Origin: Methylorubrum populi
GTDB taxonomy: Bacteria; Pseudomonadota; Alphaproteobacteria; Rhizobiales; Beijerinckiaceae
DNA length: 64,000 bases
Direction: 5' to 3'
Assembly: GCF_002355515.1 (NCBI RefSeq)
Contig: NZ_AP014809.1
Coordinates: forward strand, 2,504,501 to 2,568,500
Each line of letters opens with the position of its first letter. The first letter of the stretch is position 1. The position numbers and the translations under genes were made by a program. The notes beneath the pieces were generated by a model. It saw nothing but the letters and a program-made list of their open reading frames with translations, was not told the origin of the DNA and searched no databases. Shown piece by piece: positions 1-9,002 of this stretch.

Positions 1-1913
1 GCGAGCCCGGAGAGGGCGAGCGCCTCGCGCACCGTCGCCACGAGGCCGGGATCGCGGAGTTGCACCGGCGAGAGGTTCACCGCGACGCGCACCGGATCGG
101 CCCACAGGCTGGCCTCGGCGCAGGCCTGCCGCAGCACCCAGGCGCCGATCGGCACGATCAGGCCCGCTTCCTCGGCGAGCGGCACGAATTCGGCCGGCGG
201 GATTGCGCCCTCGATGGGATGGTGCCAGCGCAGCAGCGCCTCGAATCCCACAACCGCCCGCGAACCGACGCCGATGACGGGCTGAAAGGCCAGCCCGAGA
301 TCGCTCCGGGCAAAGGCCTCGTGCAGGTCGGTTTCCCGCCGGCGCCGCGATCGGGCCCAGCCGTCCATCGCCGCCTCGAAACAATGGGCGACGCTGCCGC
401 CGTCGGCCTTCGCCCGATAGAGGGCGAGATCGGCGTTGCGCAGCAGGGTATCGGGGTCGGTTCCGTGTTCCGGCAGGCGGGCGATGCCGATGCTCACGCC
501 GATCTGGCAATCCCGGTCGCCGAGCCTGACCGGGCGTGACAGGGCCTCGATGATCCGGCCGGTGACGGCTGAGACGGTTGCGCTGTCGGGGCTGTGCAGC
601 AGCACGGCGAATTCGTCGCCTCCGAGCCGGGCGACGAGATCCTCCCGGCGCAGGCAGGCGGTGATCCGTTCCGCGACCACCCGGAGCAGGGCGTCGCCGG
701 CCGGATGGCCGAGCGTGTCGTTGACGAACTTGAACTTGTCGAGGTCGAGGCACAGCAGGGCGGCGCCTGTGCCCGTCCGGGCCTGCTCGGCGATCGCCTC
801 GGCGAGGCGGAGGGCGAACAGAGCCCGGTTCGGCAGGCCTGTCAGCGAGTCGTGATGCGCCATGTGGGTGATGCGGGCCTCGGCGCGGCGCTGCTCGGTG
901 ACGTCGATGGCCGCGCCGAGAAGGGCGTGGCGTCCCTCGAAGGCGAGGGTCCGCTCGAACAGCGTCACCTCGATCAGCGATCCGTCGGCCCGCAGGTGAC
1001 GCTGCGGGTGGCCGTCACGGGCGGGACCGCGTGCGCCGGCTTCCGAGAGGTCCGTCAGGCTCCGGGCCAGAAAAGCGTCCCGGCTGTAGCCGTAATGGGC
1101 GACCGCCGCCTCGTTCACGGCGATGAAGCGGGCCGATTCCTGGTCGACCAGCCACATCGGCAGCGGGTTGCTCTCGAACAGGAAGCGGAACGAATCCTCC
1201 CGCGCCTTGATATCGCCGACATCGGTCATGGCGACGGCGATGAGGTCGCCGATGGCCTGCGCCTCGACCTTCAGGTGGAGCGTCGTCCCGTCGGAGCGCG
1301 GCGTGGCGAGCTCGAACACCGCCCGCTCGGAGCAGCCGAGGATGCCGGACAGCCGCTGCGCCACACCGAGGCGCGCCGGGACGAAGTCGCACAGCCGCTG
1401 CCACTGCAGGCTCTCGATCGATCGGCCGAAGATCTCGGCGGCGCCCTGATTCAGGGCGACGACCTTGAAATCCGCGACCCCGCCCTCGGCGTCGCGGATG
1501 GCGCCGAGGGCCATCAGCCCCTGGCCGGTGGCACCGAACATCGCCTGCATCAATTCGGTGCGCACGCCCTCGCTGTCGACGTGGATGAGGAGGAGGGGGG
1601 TTCCGCCGCCATTGGCGAGCGGGACGCCCACGAGGCTCCAGGTGGTGACGATGCCGTCGGTGATGCGGTCACAGCGTGCGCTCGCCGGCTCGCCTGTGCG
1701 CAGGGCGGCAACGCCGATCTCCTCGATCGGCCGGCGGATCTCGTCGGGCATCCGGGCGAGCGGCCGGTCGCGGATCTCGTCCTCGAACCAGTCGCAAAAT
1801 CCCGGGCCGCCCCACAGGATGCGCTCGGCCCGGCCCTCGCGCGTGGCGATCAGGGCGCAGCGATCGGCCAGACGTCCGAGACGGCCCAGAACGACGGCGT
1901 CGTAGCTCGGCAT
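1..1913 (-). CDS. PAS-GGDEF-EAL cyclic-di-GMP turnover protein (3' end outside window)
   Basis: Bifunctional-type second-messenger enzyme: GGDEF domains make c-di-GMP from GTP and EAL domains hydrolyse it. About 637 codons are visible. The N-terminal 380 or so residues look like PAS-type sensory modules without membrane segments, so the protein is probably cytoplasmic. The GGDEF signature is intact at residues 431-435, with an inhibitory RxxD site (RRED, 422-425) five residues before it. The EAL motif is at 558-560 (FEALLRW context), followed by a VNLSPVQL segment near residue 610; the rest lies beyond position 1. The start is the ATG at 1911-1913, giving MPSYDAVVLG; the ribosome-binding site is weak and upstream codons stay open, so the start is uncertain. 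Both catalytic signatures look intact; net activity cannot be predicted. Confidence 0.9.
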   Translation of the reverse strand, partial: MPSYDAVVLGRLGRLADRCALIATREGRAERILWGGPGFCDWFEDEIRDRPLARMPDEIRRPIEEIGVAALRTGEPASARCDRITDGIVTTWSLVGVPLANGGGTPLLLIHVDSEGVRTELMQAMFGATGQGLMALGAIRDAEGGVADFKVVALNQGAAEIFGRSIESLQWQRLCDFVPARLGVAQRLSGILGCSERAVFELATPRSDGTTLHLKVEAQAIGDLIAVAMTDVGDIKAREDSFRFLFESNPLPMWLVDQESARFIAVNEAAVAHYGYSRDAFLARSLTDLSEAGARGPARDGHPQRHLRADGSLIEVTLFERTLAFEGRHALLGAAIDVTEQRRAEARITHMAHHDSLTGLPNRALFALRLAEAIAEQARTGTGAALLCLDLDKFKFVNDTLGHPAGDALLRVVAERITACLRREDLVARLGGDEFAVLLHSPDSATVSAVTGRIIEALSRPVRLGDRDCQIGVSIGIARLPEHGTDPDTLLRNADLALYRAKADGGSVAHCFEAAMDGWARSRRRRETDLHEAFARSDLGLAFQPVIGVGSRAVVGFEALLRWHHPIEGAIPPAEFVPLAEEAGLIVPIGAWVLRQACAEASLWADPVRVAVNLSPVQLRDPGLVATVREALALSGL

Positions 1914-1996
1914 CGCCCCGGGGCGGCTTCGACAGTTGCGCCAGTGCTGGATCAGCGCGGTGGCGTGCGCGTCCGATGTCGGGATGGGCAAACGAA

Positions 1997-2027
1997 GGCC
2001 GTGCTCCGAGGATGTCGGGGCACGGCC
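1997..2027 (-). terminator. Intrinsic terminator-like hairpin after mcd
   Basis: Inverted repeat GGCCGTGC (1997-2004) / GCACGGCC (2020-2027), extended inward by a wobble pair and CCGA/TCGG around a 5-nt loop. Read on the minus strand it lies 112 bases past the mcd stop and is followed by a short T-rich run (TTCGTTT). It also lies ahead of the GGDEF-EAL start, so it would separate the two minus-strand transcripts. Confidence 0.55.
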
Positions 2028-2138
2028 TAGCAGGCGTTCATTGAAGGGAAGTATATGAGCCGGCTATACAGGACGGCTCGAAGACCAAGGCCCGCCCTCG
2101 ACCAGCACAGCGCCGGTCGCGGTCGGATCAAGTCTCCG

Positions 2139-3827
2139 TCACTGCTCCAGCAGGCGCCGGGCGATGACCTGGGCCTGGATCTCGGCGGCACCCTCGAAGA
2201 TCGAGAGGATGCGCGCGTCGCACAGCACGCGGCTGATCGGGTATTCCAGCGCGAAGCCGTTGCCGCCGTGGATCTGCAGGGCGTTGTCGGCCGCCGCCCA
2301 GGCGACGCGGGCGCCGAGCAGCTTCGCCATGCCGGCCTCGAGGTCGCAGCGCTTGCCCTCGTCCTTCTCGCGGGCGGAGAAGTAGGTGAGCTGGCGGGCG
2401 ATATTGATCTCCACCGCCATCATCGCGAGCTTGTCGGCCACGCGCGGGAACTCGACCAGCGCCTTGCCGAACTGCACCCGCTCCTCGGCGTAGCGCAGGC
2501 CGATATCGAGGGCCGACTGCGCCACGCCGATGGCACGCGCGGCGGTCTGGATGCGGGCCGATTCGAAGGTCTGCATCAGTTGGGCGAAGCCCTTGCCCTC
2601 GACCTCGCCGAGCAGGTTGCCGGCGGGCACGGAGAAGCCCTCGAAGGAGAGTTCGTACTCCTTCATGCCGCGATAGCCGAGCACCTCGATCTCGCCGCCG
2701 GACAGGCCGTCGACGGGGAAGGGGTTCTCGTCCGAGCCGCGCGGCTTCTCGGCGATCAGCATGGAGAGGCCGCGGTGGCCCTTCTCCTCCGGCTTGGTGC
2801 GCACGAGGACCGTCATGATGTCGGCGCGCACGGGGTGGGTGATCCAGGTCTTGTTGCCCGTGATCTTCCAGACGTCGCCCTCCTTCACCGCCTTGGTGCG
2901 GAGCGAGGCGAGGTCGGAGCCGGTGTTCGGCTCGGTGAAGACGGCGGTCGGCAGGATCTCGCCCGACGCGATGCGCGGCAGGAAGCGTTGCTTCTGCTCC
3001 TCGGTGCCGCCGCACAGGATCAGCTCGGCGGCGATCTCGGAGCGGGTGCCGAGCGAGCCGACGCCGATATAGGCGCGGGACAATTCCTCCGAGACCACGC
3101 ACATCGCGGCCTTGGGCATGCCCATGCCGCCGTATTCCTCGGGGATGGTGAGGCCGAACACGCCGAGTTCGGCCATCTTCTCGATGATCGCCATCGGGAT
3201 GTAGGCGTTCTCGCGGTGCCACTCCTGGGCCTGCTCCACCACTTCGGCCTTGCCGAAGCGGCGCATCTCGGAGCGGATCGCCTCCATGTCCTCGTCGAGG
3301 CCCGAGACGCCGATCGTGGCCGCACCCGAGGTCGTGGCCTCGCGGATCTTGGCCACCAGCGCCGCGCGGTTGGCCGGCGTGTTGCCCTCGGCGATCGCCG
3401 CGTCGATGGCCGGCGTGCGCAGGGCGGCGAGTTCGGCCGCGGTGAAGCCGAGCGCCGTCGGGCGCACGATCTCGCCCTGGCTCATCGGGATGCCGCCGAA
3501 CATCTGGTCGAGATACTCGCCGACGCCGATCTTCACGAGCAGCGCCTCGGTCTCGCCGAACATGCCCTCGCCCTGGAGGCGCTCGGCGTAGTCGGCGAGC
3601 TCGCGCACAGCCTCGCCGTAGGTGGCGAGCCAGGACAGGCCGTGGGCGGCGTGCTGCTCGCGCTCCAGCGCGCCCGCATCGAGCTTGCCCTCGGGACCCG
3701 TCACCCGCGCCTTCACGCGGGCGGTCGCCTCGGCGACGAGGGCCTTGGCGCCCGCGGCGGCGTCCTTGGCCAGGGCGACGAAATCGCTCGGGTCGTTGGC
3801 GGGCTGGATCGCGGGAGATGCTGCCAT
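2139..3827 (-). CDS. mcd: Methylsuccinyl-CoA dehydrogenase-like acyl-CoA dehydrogenase
   Basis: FAD-dependent acyl-CoA dehydrogenase of 562 residues, longer than the usual 380-400 because of an N-terminal extension of about 170 residues (GLSWLATYGEAVREL near 63, GGIPMSQGEIVRP at 111-123). That extension is characteristic of methylsuccinyl-CoA dehydrogenase (Mcd; Ibd2 in M. extorquens), which oxidises methylsuccinyl-CoA to mesaconyl-CoA in the ethylmalonyl-CoA pathway of glyoxylate regeneration. The core has FTEPNTGSDLASLR (298-310) and a C-terminal FEGAAEIQ whose Glu545 matches the catalytic base position. The start is the ATG at 3825-3827, preceded by AAGAGAG; upstream in-frame codons are not needed. 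No other pathway gene is adjacent. Substrate assignment rests on architecture recalled from the family. Confidence 0.82.
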   Translation of the reverse strand: MAASPAIQPANDPSDFVALAKDAAAGAKALVAEATARVKARVTGPEGKLDAGALEREQHAAHGLSWLATYGEAVRELADYAERLQGEGMFGETEALLVKIGVGEYLDQMFGGIPMSQGEIVRPTALGFTAAELAALRTPAIDAAIAEGNTPANRAALVAKIREATTSGAATIGVSGLDEDMEAIRSEMRRFGKAEVVEQAQEWHRENAYIPMAIIEKMAELGVFGLTIPEEYGGMGMPKAAMCVVSEELSRAYIGVGSLGTRSEIAAELILCGGTEEQKQRFLPRIASGEILPTAVFTEPNTGSDLASLRTKAVKEGDVWKITGNKTWITHPVRADIMTVLVRTKPEEKGHRGLSMLIAEKPRGSDENPFPVDGLSGGEIEVLGYRGMKEYELSFEGFSVPAGNLLGEVEGKGFAQLMQTFESARIQTAARAIGVAQSALDIGLRYAEERVQFGKALVEFPRVADKLAMMAVEINIARQLTYFSAREKDEGKRCDLEAGMAKLLGARVAWAAADNALQIHGGNGFALEYPISRVLCDARILSIFEGAAEIQAQVIARRLLEQ

Positions 3828-3997
3828 GGCGAACTCTCTTCTCGGGCGCTCTGAGCCGAAGTGGATGGCGTTCCGGTGTGACAGAGCGGGACTTCTAGGA
3901 AGATGGATGGTGGGTTTCTTTATAGACAGGATCGCCGGCACAATAGTGGTTTCTCATCGCCGCATCCCCCGTCTTTAGGCTGAATTCATCATACGGT

Positions 3998-4888
3998 TCA
4001 CCGTGTTGGACGGGGTTGAGGACCGCTCGCCAGGCCGACGCCACCGGCGGCGACCGCCATGCCGGCGACCTGCATCGCCGTCAGCGTCTCACCGAACATG
4101 ACGTAGGCGATCACCGCCGACACGGGCGGTACGAGGAACAGCAGCGAGGCGACGCCGGCCACGGCCCCGCGCCGGATCAGCGCCAGCAGCAGCAGAATGC
4201 CGCCGACCGAGTTCACGAGGACCGACCACGCCATGCCGAGGCCGAGGGGCAGGCTCGGGCTGAGCTGCGTCTCGCCGGCGACGAGCGCGAGCGGGACCGC
4301 GAAAGCGGTGCCGCCGACGAATTGCAGGCAGGCATTGGTGACGAGGTCGGTGCCGGCGCCACGCCGCTTCTGCCACAGCGTGCCGGCGGTCATCGCCAGC
4401 ATGGCGGCGAGCGAGACGAGGAGGGCGATGGGCGGGATGCCGGCGGCATCAACCGCGCCGAGCTTCGGCCCGAGCACCAGCCCCGCCCCGAGGAAGCCGA
4501 GCCCGATCCCGGCCCAGCGCCTCGGCCCGACCCGCTCGCCGAGCAGCGGCTGCGACACGGCCGCCGTCAGCAGCGGCTGGAGGCTGCCCACCAGCGCCGC
4601 GATGCCGGCGGGCAGGCCGCGATGCACCGACCAGAACACGCCAGCCACGTAGATGCCCTGCATCAGCACGCCCGCGATCATGCCGTCGCGCCAGGCGGCG
4701 CCCGTCCGGGGCCAGCGCGCGCGGAGGGCGAACGCGAGGCCCGCCAGCACGAGCGCCACCAGGGCGAGGCGGACCGCGACGAAGGCCAGCGGCTCGGCGT
4801 AGGGCGCCACGTAGCGCGCGGCGACGAAACCGCTCGCCCAGATCAGCACGAAGGCGGCGGGGATCAGGCTGGAGAGAAGGCTCGACAT
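3998..4888 (-). CDS. DMT superfamily (EamA) permease
   Basis: Inner-membrane drug/metabolite transporter of 296 residues, almost entirely hydrophobic, with about ten predicted helices arranged as two EamA repeats. The first begins LIWASGFVAARYVAPYAEP, the usual signature of this family. EamA proteins typically export amino acids or other small metabolites; the substrate cannot be read from the sequence. It starts at ATG 4886-4888. It is transcribed divergently from the MmeI-like gene with 173 bases between them, and ends 170 bases before the mcd start, so it may share no transcript with either. Confidence 0.85.
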   Translation of the reverse strand: MSSLLSSLIPAAFVLIWASGFVAARYVAPYAEPLAFVAVRLALVALVLAGLAFALRARWPRTGAAWRDGMIAGVLMQGIYVAGVFWSVHRGLPAGIAALVGSLQPLLTAAVSQPLLGERVGPRRWAGIGLGFLGAGLVLGPKLGAVDAAGIPPIALLVSLAAMLAMTAGTLWQKRRGAGTDLVTNACLQFVGGTAFAVPLALVAGETQLSPSLPLGLGMAWSVLVNSVGGILLLLALIRRGAVAGVASLLFLVPPVSAVIAYVMFGETLTAMQVAGMAVAAGGVGLASGPQPRPTR

Positions 4889-5061
4889 GGCGCCCGGCAG
4901 GCAGCACGCGGCCGGTCCCGTGACAATCGGGAAAAGCTGAGGGCGGCCATGCCCCCATGTTGGGCCGCTCCCCGGCGCCGAAGCCGCGATCGGGGTAAAC
5001 GGCCCGTCAACGCATTCCCGTTCATCTGGCTGTCTGTCAGCGAGAAAGTGCCCGGATCCGG

Positions 5062-7749
5062 ATGACCCCCGCCGCCTTCATTGAGACGTGGAGCCGCAGC
5101 GAGCTGCGGGAGCGGCAGGGTGCTCAGACCCATTTCAACGACCTGTGCGCGCTGCTCGGCGAGCCGACCCCCGCCAAGGCCGACCCGACCGGACGGAGCT
5201 ACTGCTTCGAGCGCGGTGCGACGAAGGTCGGTGGCGGCGATGGCTGGGCCGATGTGTGGAAGCGCGGCTGCTTCGGCTGGGAATACAAGGGCAAGCACAA
5301 GGATCTGAACGCGGCCCTGCGCCAGCTCCAGATCTACGCGCCCGACCTTGAGAACCCGCCCTACCTCGTCGTCTCCGACATGGAGCGGATCATCGTCCAC
5401 ACCAACTGGACGAACACGGTCCGGCGCATCCTCACCTACACCTTCGACGATCTGCGCGAACCGGCCAAGCTCGAACAGCTGCGGCAGGTCTTCCGCGGCT
5501 CGGACGCTCTGAAACCGGGCTTGAGCCCGCAGGAGTTGACCGCCAAGGTCGCCGAGCGCTTCGGCGATCTCGGCAAGCGCTTACAGGAGCGTGGGCACGC
5601 GCCCCAGGCGGTCGCGCATTTCCTCAACCGGGTCATCTTCTGCATGTTCGCCGAGGATGCCGAGCTGCTGCCCAAGGAGCTGTTCACCCGCATGGTGCTC
5701 GCCCTATCGCGGGTGCAGTACCACCAGCCCGCCAAGGCGGCGGCTCAGTTCGACGAGCTGTTCGCCAAGATGCGGGAGGGCGGCTTCTTCGGCGCCGATG
5801 TCATCGCGTGGTTCAACGGCGGCCTGTTCGATGCGGTGCCCGCACTCCCCCTGGAGCGGCAGGATCTTGAACTGATCGCCCGCACCGCCCGCGAGCACGA
5901 CTGGTCGAACATCGATCCGGCGGTGTTCGGCACGATGTTCGAGGCCGCGCTCAACACGACCGGGCGCCGCGCGGCGCTCGGCGCGCACTACACCGACCGC
6001 GACAAGATCCTGAAGATCGTCGAGCCGGTGATCATCCGCCCGCTCGCGGCGGAATGGGCGACGGCCCTGGCAGCGATCCGCGAGCAGGCCGAGGCCATCG
6101 CGGCGGCGGATGACGAGCGCAAGGCGGTGCAGGAGCAGGCAGCGGCGGCTTTGGCGGAGGATGCCGCGGCCTACCGGGCCGGTGAGGCGGGCCGCCGCAA
6201 GCAGCTCGCGACCATCGCCCGGCGCCGGACGCTCGCCCTGAACGAGGCGACGGCGATCCGCGACCGGTTCGTCGATCGGCTCGCGACCTTCCGCGTGCTC
6301 GACCCCGCCTGCGGCTCGGGCAACTTCCTCTACGTGGCGCTGCACGCCCTGCGCGACATCGAGCTGCGCGCCCTCCTCGACGCCGACCGCCTCGGCGTGC
6401 CGCAGGCGCGGCCCCGGGTCGGTCTCGACGCCGTGCGCGGCATCGAGATCGAGGCCTACGCCGCCGAGCTCGCCCGCGTGACGCTGTGGATCGGCAACCT
6501 GCAATGGGAGCGCCGCAACGGCTACACCAACCCGCCCGAGCCGATCCTGCACAGCCTCGACACGATCGAGTGCCGCGACGCCCTGCTGAACCCGGATGGC
6601 AGCGAGGCGGTATGGCCCGAGGCGGACGTCATCGTCGGCAATCCGCCCTTCCTCGGCGGCAAGCGGCTGCGCGACGGCCTCGGCGACGAGACCGTCGAGC
6701 GGCTGTTCAAGACCTATCGCGGTCGCGTGCCGGCGGAGGCGGATTTCGTCTGCTACTGGGTGGAGAAGGCGTGGCGGGCCATCGGCGCGGGGTACAGCCG
6801 CCGCGCCGGGCTGGTGACGACCAACTCGATTCGGGGTGGCGCCAGCCGGCGGGTGCTGGAGCCGGTGGCGGATGCGGGCGCCCTGCGGGAAGCCTGGGCC
6901 GACGAGCCATGGGCGCTCGAAGGCGCTGCCGTGCGCGTGTCGATGATCGGGTTTGGAGATGCCTTCTCGGAATGTCGCCTCAACGGCAAGATCGTTAGGA
7001 CAATCAATCCTGATCTTACCAATGAAGTGAATATTGCTCGCGCGCAGAAGCTTGTTGAAAATACACAGATAGCTTTTCAGGGTATAACAAAAGGTGCTGA
7101 TTTCGAAGTCGACGCTGACAAGGCACGGGCATGGCTAGTTTTGCCCGCCAATCCCAATGGAAAAAAGAATCAAGCTGTCCTTGCTCCCATTATGAGCGGT
7201 GGCGATATTGTTAGGAAAAAAGAAGCAGGGTGGGTCATAGATTTTACAGGTATAAGCGAGGCCGATGCTGCGCTTTTTGAAGAGCCGTTCCAATACGTCA
7301 GAAACTATGTTTATCCGCAGAGATCTAAAAATCGAAGAGATCTATATAGACAAAATTGGTGGCTTTTCAGTGAGGTCAGGCCTGGATTCCGAAGAAAATT
7401 AAACGGGATTGAAAGATACATCGCCACCCCTAAAGTGGCACGGCAACGGGTATTTGTTTGGCTTCCGTCGAAGATATTGCCGGACAATCTAATTATAGCT
7501 ATTGCGAGAGATGATGATATAACTATGGGGATTCTTTCTTCATCGTTTCATGAAAAGTGGTCTCTTCGCTCGGGTGCGTGGATAGGTGCTGGAAATGATC
7601 CGACCTATACACCATCGACTACCTTCGAAACTTTCCCCTTCCCGGAGGGGCTCACTCCGAACATCCCGGCCGCAGATTACGCCGACGATCCACGCGCGCA
7701 GAAAATTGCAGCGGCAGCGGTGGAGCTGAACCGGCTGCGCGAAAACTAG
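5062..7749 (+). CDS. MmeI-like type IIL restriction endonuclease/methyltransferase, truncated by amber codon
   Basis: Single-chain restriction-modification enzyme cutting and N6-adenine-methylating the same site. N-terminus carries the nuclease pattern D64-x9-E74-Y-K76, the same spacing as the MmeI PD-(D/E)XK site. A helical spacer follows, then the methyltransferase with DPACGSGNFL (SAM site, from residue 414) and the catalytic NPPF (527-530). From about 6950 to 7640 the DNA becomes visibly AT-richer with different codon use; this is the target-recognition domain and suggests exchange by recombination. Translation stops at TAG 7747-7749 where the family has a Trp codon (context REN-stop-LNPPDLV), removing the last 90 residues. 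The nuclease and catalytic motifs are intact, but function of the truncated protein is doubtful. No partner gene is adjacent. Confidence 0.85.
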   Translation: MTPAAFIETWSRSELRERQGAQTHFNDLCALLGEPTPAKADPTGRSYCFERGATKVGGGDGWADVWKRGCFGWEYKGKHKDLNAALRQLQIYAPDLENPPYLVVSDMERIIVHTNWTNTVRRILTYTFDDLREPAKLEQLRQVFRGSDALKPGLSPQELTAKVAERFGDLGKRLQERGHAPQAVAHFLNRVIFCMFAEDAELLPKELFTRMVLALSRVQYHQPAKAAAQFDELFAKMREGGFFGADVIAWFNGGLFDAVPALPLERQDLELIARTAREHDWSNIDPAVFGTMFEAALNTTGRRAALGAHYTDRDKILKIVEPVIIRPLAAEWATALAAIREQAEAIAAADDERKAVQEQAAAALAEDAAAYRAGEAGRRKQLATIARRRTLALNEATAIRDRFVDRLATFRVLDPACGSGNFLYVALHALRDIELRALLDADRLGVPQARPRVGLDAVRGIEIEAYAAELARVTLWIGNLQWERRNGYTNPPEPILHSLDTIECRDALLNPDGSEAVWPEADVIVGNPPFLGGKRLRDGLGDETVERLFKTYRGRVPAEADFVCYWVEKAWRAIGAGYSRRAGLVTTNSIRGGASRRVLEPVADAGALREAWADEPWALEGAAVRVSMIGFGDAFSECRLNGKIVRTINPDLTNEVNIARAQKLVENTQIAFQGITKGADFEVDADKARAWLVLPANPNGKKNQAVLAPIMSGGDIVRKKEAGWVIDFTGISEADAALFEEPFQYVRNYVYPQRSKNRRDLYRQNWWLFSEVRPGFRRKLNGIERYIATPKVARQRVFVWLPSKILPDNLIIAIARDDDITMGILSSSFHEKWSLRSGAWIGAGNDPTYTPSTTFETFPFPEGLTPNIPAADYADDPRAQKIAAAAVELNRLREN

Positions 7750-8022
7750 CTCAACCCGCCCGATCTCGTGCGGATCGAGCCGGAGGTCGTGCCCGGCTAC
7801 CCCGACCGAATCCTGCCGAAGGACGCGGCCGCCGCGGCGGTTCTCAAGAAGCGCACGCTGACCAACCTCTACAACGAGCGTCCGACCTGGCTCGACAACG
7901 CCCACCGGGCGCTCGACGCGGCGGTGGCCGCCGCCTACGGCTGGCCGGCGGACCTGTCGGATGACGAGATCCTGGCGCGGCTGTTCGCGTTGAATCAGGA
8001 GCGCGCGGCGGCGGGCCGATGA
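7750..8022 (+). pseudogene. Severed C-terminal end of the MmeI-like gene
   Basis: Remaining 90 codons of the MmeI-like gene, in the same frame and directly after the amber codon. They encode [20 protein letters not shown], then [20 protein letters not shown] and a terminal helical segment ending in [11 protein letters not shown], the C-terminal sequence expected in full-length relatives. A GTG at 7768 could in principle restart translation but has no convincing ribosome-binding site. A G-to-A change (TGG to TAG) explains the break with no frameshift. GC-rich codon use returns to that of the chromosome here. Confidence 0.8.
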
Positions 8023-8102
8023 GGGCTGTCCTGCGTTGACCCGGCGGCCGGGGCCCGTATGTCGCGGACGAATCTTCTCAGCGTGTCGCGGAACCCGTCG
8101 CC

Positions 8103-9002
8103 TTGAGCCGCCTCAAAAAGATCCTCGACGTGATGGGGCTGGCCGCGCAGCGCTTCGTCGCCCATGACGGCTGGGCGATCGCGAGCCACATCGCGCTGTC
8201 GATGCTGACCTCGCTGTTTCCGTTCCTGATCCTGCTCGCGGCGCTCGCCGGCCTGATCGGCACCAAGTCGCTGGCGGACGAGGCCGGCACGCTGATCTTC
8301 GACGCCGTGCCGCGGGAGGTGGCCAAGCCCATCGTCGGCGAGGTGCACCGCCTGCTCACCGAGCAGCGCGGCGGCGTGCTGACGCTCGGTGCGCTGCTCG
8401 CGCTCTACTTCTCGTCCTCCGGCGTCGAGTCGCTCCGGGTCGGGCTCAACCGAGCCTACGGCATCCGCGAGATGCGGCCCTGGTGGCTCACCCGGCTCGA
8501 ATCGATCGGCTACGTGGTCTGCGGTGCCTTCGCGATGCTGGCCTTCGCGCTGCTCGTGGTGCTGGGGCCGCTGATCTGGCGCCAGCTCGTCTTCGTGGCG
8601 CCGGGGCTGGAGCCGCTGGGCCTCACCGTCGCCATCGGCCGGATCGGCGTCACCGCCTTCCTGATCGCGCTCGTTCTCGTGATCGCCCACAAATTCGTCG
8701 CCGCCGGGCGGCGCCCGGTCCTGTCGGTGCTGCCGGGCATCGCCGTGACGCTCGGCCTGTGGTTCCTCGCCGGCCTCGGCTTCGGCTTCTACCTCGACCG
8801 GTTCTCGAACGCCTACGCCTCCACCTATGGCGGCCTCGCGACCGCGATGATCTTCCTGGTGTTCCTCTACTGGCTCGCGGCGATGTTTCTGTTCGGCGGC
8901 GAGATCAACGGCACGATCATCGCGGCGCGGCGTCAGCGGCTTCAGGCGCGGATGCGGGCGCGTCAGGCGGAAGCGGCGCGGGTGGCGAACCCGCTGCCGT
9001 GA
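8103..9002 (+). CDS. YihY/UPF0761 (BrkB-like) inner-membrane protein
   Basis: Integral membrane protein of 299 residues with about six hydrophobic segments. The N-terminal HDGWAIASHIALSMLTSLFP and the later YFSSSGVESLRVGLNRAYG match the YihY/virulence factor BrkB family; a late segment reads FLVFLYWLAAMFLFGGEING, also typical. The molecular function of this family is not established. The first possible start in the open frame is TTG 8103; ATG 8133 is an alternative. The C-terminus is a charged cytoplasmic-looking tail (RRQRLQARMRARQAEAARV). Its last 86 bases overlap the convergent SGNH gene. It lies 80 bases after the broken restriction gene and is probably transcribed independently. Confidence 0.85.
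   Translation: MSRLKKILDVMGLAAQRFVAHDGWAIASHIALSMLTSLFPFLILLAALAGLIGTKSLADEAGTLIFDAVPREVAKPIVGEVHRLLTEQRGGVLTLGALLALYFSSSGVESLRVGLNRAYGIREMRPWWLTRLESIGYVVCGAFAMLAFALLVVLGPLIWRQLVFVAPGLEPLGLTVAIGRIGVTAFLIALVLVIAHKFVAAGRRPVLSVLPGIAVTLGLWFLAGLGFGFYLDRFSNAYASTYGGLATAMIFLVFLYWLAAMFLFGGEINGTIIAARRQRLQARMRARQAEAARVANPLP

Noticed and set aside
594..2030. Long plus-strand open frame (478 residues) opposite the GGDEF-EAL gene
   Set aside because: It is the mirror frame of a clearly real minus-strand enzyme; its Arg/Ala/Gly-rich translation has no domain.
2055..3854. 599-residue plus-strand open frame
   Set aside because: Mirror of the mcd coding sequence.
5062..8022. Frameshift as cause of the broken restriction gene
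   Set aside because: Both sides of the stop are in the same frame, so a single nonsense change is sufficient.
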